This document shows positions 4,627 through 6,118 of a DNA stretch of 6,118 nt, piece by piece. Under the pieces are notes generated by a model, which worked only from the letters and a program-made list of their open reading frames with translations, had not been told where the DNA came from and made no database searches. Origin of the DNA: an uncultured Clostridia bacterium (lineage in GTDB: Bacteria > Bacillota > Clostridia > Christensenellales > Borkfalkiaceae); the NCBI GenBank assembly GCA_934254725.1, contig CAKQLR010000068.1:1-6118 (forward strand). Direction: 5' to 3'. The first letter of the stretch is position 1. The number at the start of each line of letters is the position of its first letter. A program made the position numbers and the translations under genes.

Positions 4627-6118
4627 ATGTTATCTAAGGTAGTCGGTTATGCTCTGAACGGGCTTGAAGGTTTTCTCGTTGACGTAGAGGTGGATGTTCA
4701 TAACGGTCTGCCGTCGTTTGACGTTGTCGGGCTTCCCGATCTCGCGGTTAAGGAATCGAGAGAGCGCGTTCGTTCTGCCATAAAAAACAGCGGCAGGAAT
4801 TTTCCGGCAACCAAGATAACCGTAAACCTCGCGCCTGCGGAGATTAAGAAAGAGGGGGCATATCTCGATCTTCCGATTGCCGTAGGTATAATAAAAATTT
4901 CAAGTATAGGTTTTCCGGACGATATATCGGATTACGTTTTACTCGGAGAACTTTCCTTAGACGGGACGCTTCGCTCCGTCCCCGGAATACTCCCGCTTCT
5001 TATTTCGGCGTCGAAAGACGGGTATAAAAAATTTATCATACCTCTCGATAACGAAAAAGAAGCTTCTTATATAGAAAACGTTACGGTTTACGCGGCTAAA
5101 AACTTAAACCAGGTTGTAGACCATTTAAAGCGAATAAGGCTTCTCGATCCCGTTGAAAAGCAGTATTACTATGAACAGGGAGGAGAATGTATCTATCCCG
5201 TGGATCTTGCCCTTGTAAAAGGTCAGGCTACGGCAAAGCGTGCACTGGAAATCGCCGTAAGCGGAGGACATAACATTATTTTCGTAGGTCCTCCGGGTAG
5301 CGGAAAAACAATGCTCGCAAAGTGCATTCCTTCTATTATGCCGGATATGGACTTTGAAGAAGCCCTCGAGACTACTAAAATTCATTCGGTGGCGGGCAGA
5401 CTAAACGCAAACGACGGAATAATTCGCATGCGTCCGTTTATGACTCCTCACCATACAGCTACTAATATTGCCCTAATAGGCGGTGGCTCTTCGATAAAAC
5501 CCGGTCTTATCTCTCTTGCTCATAACGGTGTTTTGTTTTTGGATGAAATGCCCGAGTATCCGAGGAGCACCCTCGAAGCATTAAGACAACCGCTCGAGGA
5601 TGGCGTTATAACCGTTTCAAGGGCGAGGGCAAACGTTTCGTTCCCCGCAAACTTTATGCTTTGCGGAAGTATGAATCCTTGCCCGTGCGGCAATTTCGGC
5701 TCGAAAAAGCAGGTTTGCAAATGCACGCAAGCGCAAATATTAAAGTATAAAAGCAAAATTTCGGGACCGCTTCTCGACAGAATCGATTTGCAGGTTGAAG
5801 TGGACTCCGTAGAATATTCGGACTTGGTTTCCGACAGGGTAGAGGAGAGCTCTAAAACGGTGAAGGCGAGAGTTAACAGAACGAGAGCCGTTCAAAGAGA
5901 GCGTTTCAAAAACGAGCCTAACGTGAATACCAACAGCGATATGGGGGAAAAACAAATTAAGAAGTATTGCAGATTATCCGAAGAGTGCGAGCATATACTC
6001 CGTAGCGCGTTTGAAAGCATGAATTTATCGGCAAGGGCGCGCAGCCGGATTATCAAGGTAGCAAGAACAATTGCGGATATGGAGCTGTACGAACAAATTC
6101 AGCCCTCACATATTTTAG
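4627..6118 (+). CDS. comM: ComM/YifB family AAA+ ATPase (Mg-chelatase-like), 3' end just outside window
   Basis: ComM is a hexameric helicase that promotes branch migration when transformed DNA is integrated; in many Firmicutes the homologue is called YifB. The N-terminal Lon-protease-like (ChlI) domain covers about residues 1-170, with SFDVVGLPD, ESRERVRSAI and NLAPAEIKKEG. The AAA+ core has Walker A GPPGSGKT (221-228), Walker B VLFLDE (302-307), the family's CPCG...CKC cysteine pairs (C352, C354, C364, C366) and GPLLDRIDL (380-388). The C-terminal domain holds SARARSRIIKVARTIAD (468-484), with the sensor-2 region. ATG 4627 follows GGAG (4615-4618) by 8 nt, and the upstream stop is one base away, so the two genes are very likely co-translated. 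The frame is open through base 6118; 497 full codons are visible, ending in QPSHIL, and typical members end some ten residues later. The TAG at 6116-6118 is out of frame. Confidence 0.96.
   Translation, partial: MLSKVVGYALNGLEGFLVDVEVDVHNGLPSFDVVGLPDLAVKESRERVRSAIKNSGRNFPATKITVNLAPAEIKKEGAYLDLPIAVGIIKISSIGFPDDISDYVLLGELSLDGTLRSVPGILPLLISASKDGYKKFIIPLDNEKEASYIENVTVYAAKNLNQVVDHLKRIRLLDPVEKQYYYEQGGECIYPVDLALVKGQATAKRALEIAVSGGHNIIFVGPPGSGKTMLAKCIPSIMPDMDFEEALETTKIHSVAGRLNANDGIIRMRPFMTPHHTATNIALIGGGSSIKPGLISLAHNGVLFLDEMPEYPRSTLEALRQPLEDGVITVSRARANVSFPANFMLCGSMNPCPCGNFGSKKQVCKCTQAQILKYKSKISGPLLDRIDLQVEVDSVEYSDLVSDRVEESSKTVKARVNRTRAVQRERFKNEPNVNTNSDMGEKQIKKYCRLSEECEHILRSAFESMNLSARARSRIIKVARTIADMELYEQIQPSHIL

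Noticed and set aside
5125..5955. Three minus-strand open frames opposite comM
   Set aside because: They are antisense to the Walker and cysteine motifs of comM and have no features of their own.
6116..6118. TAG at the very end of the window as the comM stop codon
   Set aside because: In the comM frame the last bases read CAT ATT TTA G, so this TAG is out of frame. There is no frameshift: every codon from 4627 to 6117 reads through conserved ComM motifs.

Overview
The window is a densely packed, moderately AT-rich stretch of bacterial chromosome with every gene on the + strand. The gene set (rnhB, yraN, an RlmL-type rRNA methyltransferase, rplS, comM/yifB), the strong AGGAGG-type ribosome binding sites and the Bacillus-like -10/-35 boxes point to a low-GC Gram-positive, most likely a member of the Clostridia. 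That placement is inferred from family resemblance and cannot be fixed from the sequence alone.

Region 1 (1-1848) is a tightly overlapped housekeeping operon. The 3' part of rnhB (RNase HII) enters from the left edge. yraN (UPF0102, putative PD-(D/E)XK nuclease) starts 64 nt inside rnhB. An RlmL/YpsC-like THUMP-domain rRNA guanine-N2 methyltransferase starts on TTG 17 nt inside yraN. Region 2 (1849-2465) is a self-contained rplS (L19) unit: an extended -10 promoter, a leader of about 130 nt with competing hairpins, the gene, and a strong Rho-independent terminator.

Region 3 (2466-6118) opens with two candidate promoters. It continues with a 659-residue polytopic membrane protein and, one base after its stop codon, comM, a MoxR/Mg-chelatase-like AAA+ helicase of natural transformation. 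comM is open to the last base of the window and probably lacks only its final few codons.

The most unusual item is the membrane protein. Its layout resembles the PMT-like (GT39, GT-C fold) glycosyltransferases of Firmicutes: one N-terminal TM helix, an extracytoplasmic beta-rich domain of about 180 residues, a DEQ-containing linker, a degraded 'FDE' loop, a PMT-like 'LG...FG.N..G.R' segment, then many TM helices. The positions that normally carry the catalytic Asp, the HPP histidine and the following QTR-like loop all appear changed, so it may be a catalytically dead or repurposed paralogue. The second item worth testing is the rplS leader, where one 9-nt segment can pair with three different partners. 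No mobile element, CRISPR array, tRNA or rRNA was found.
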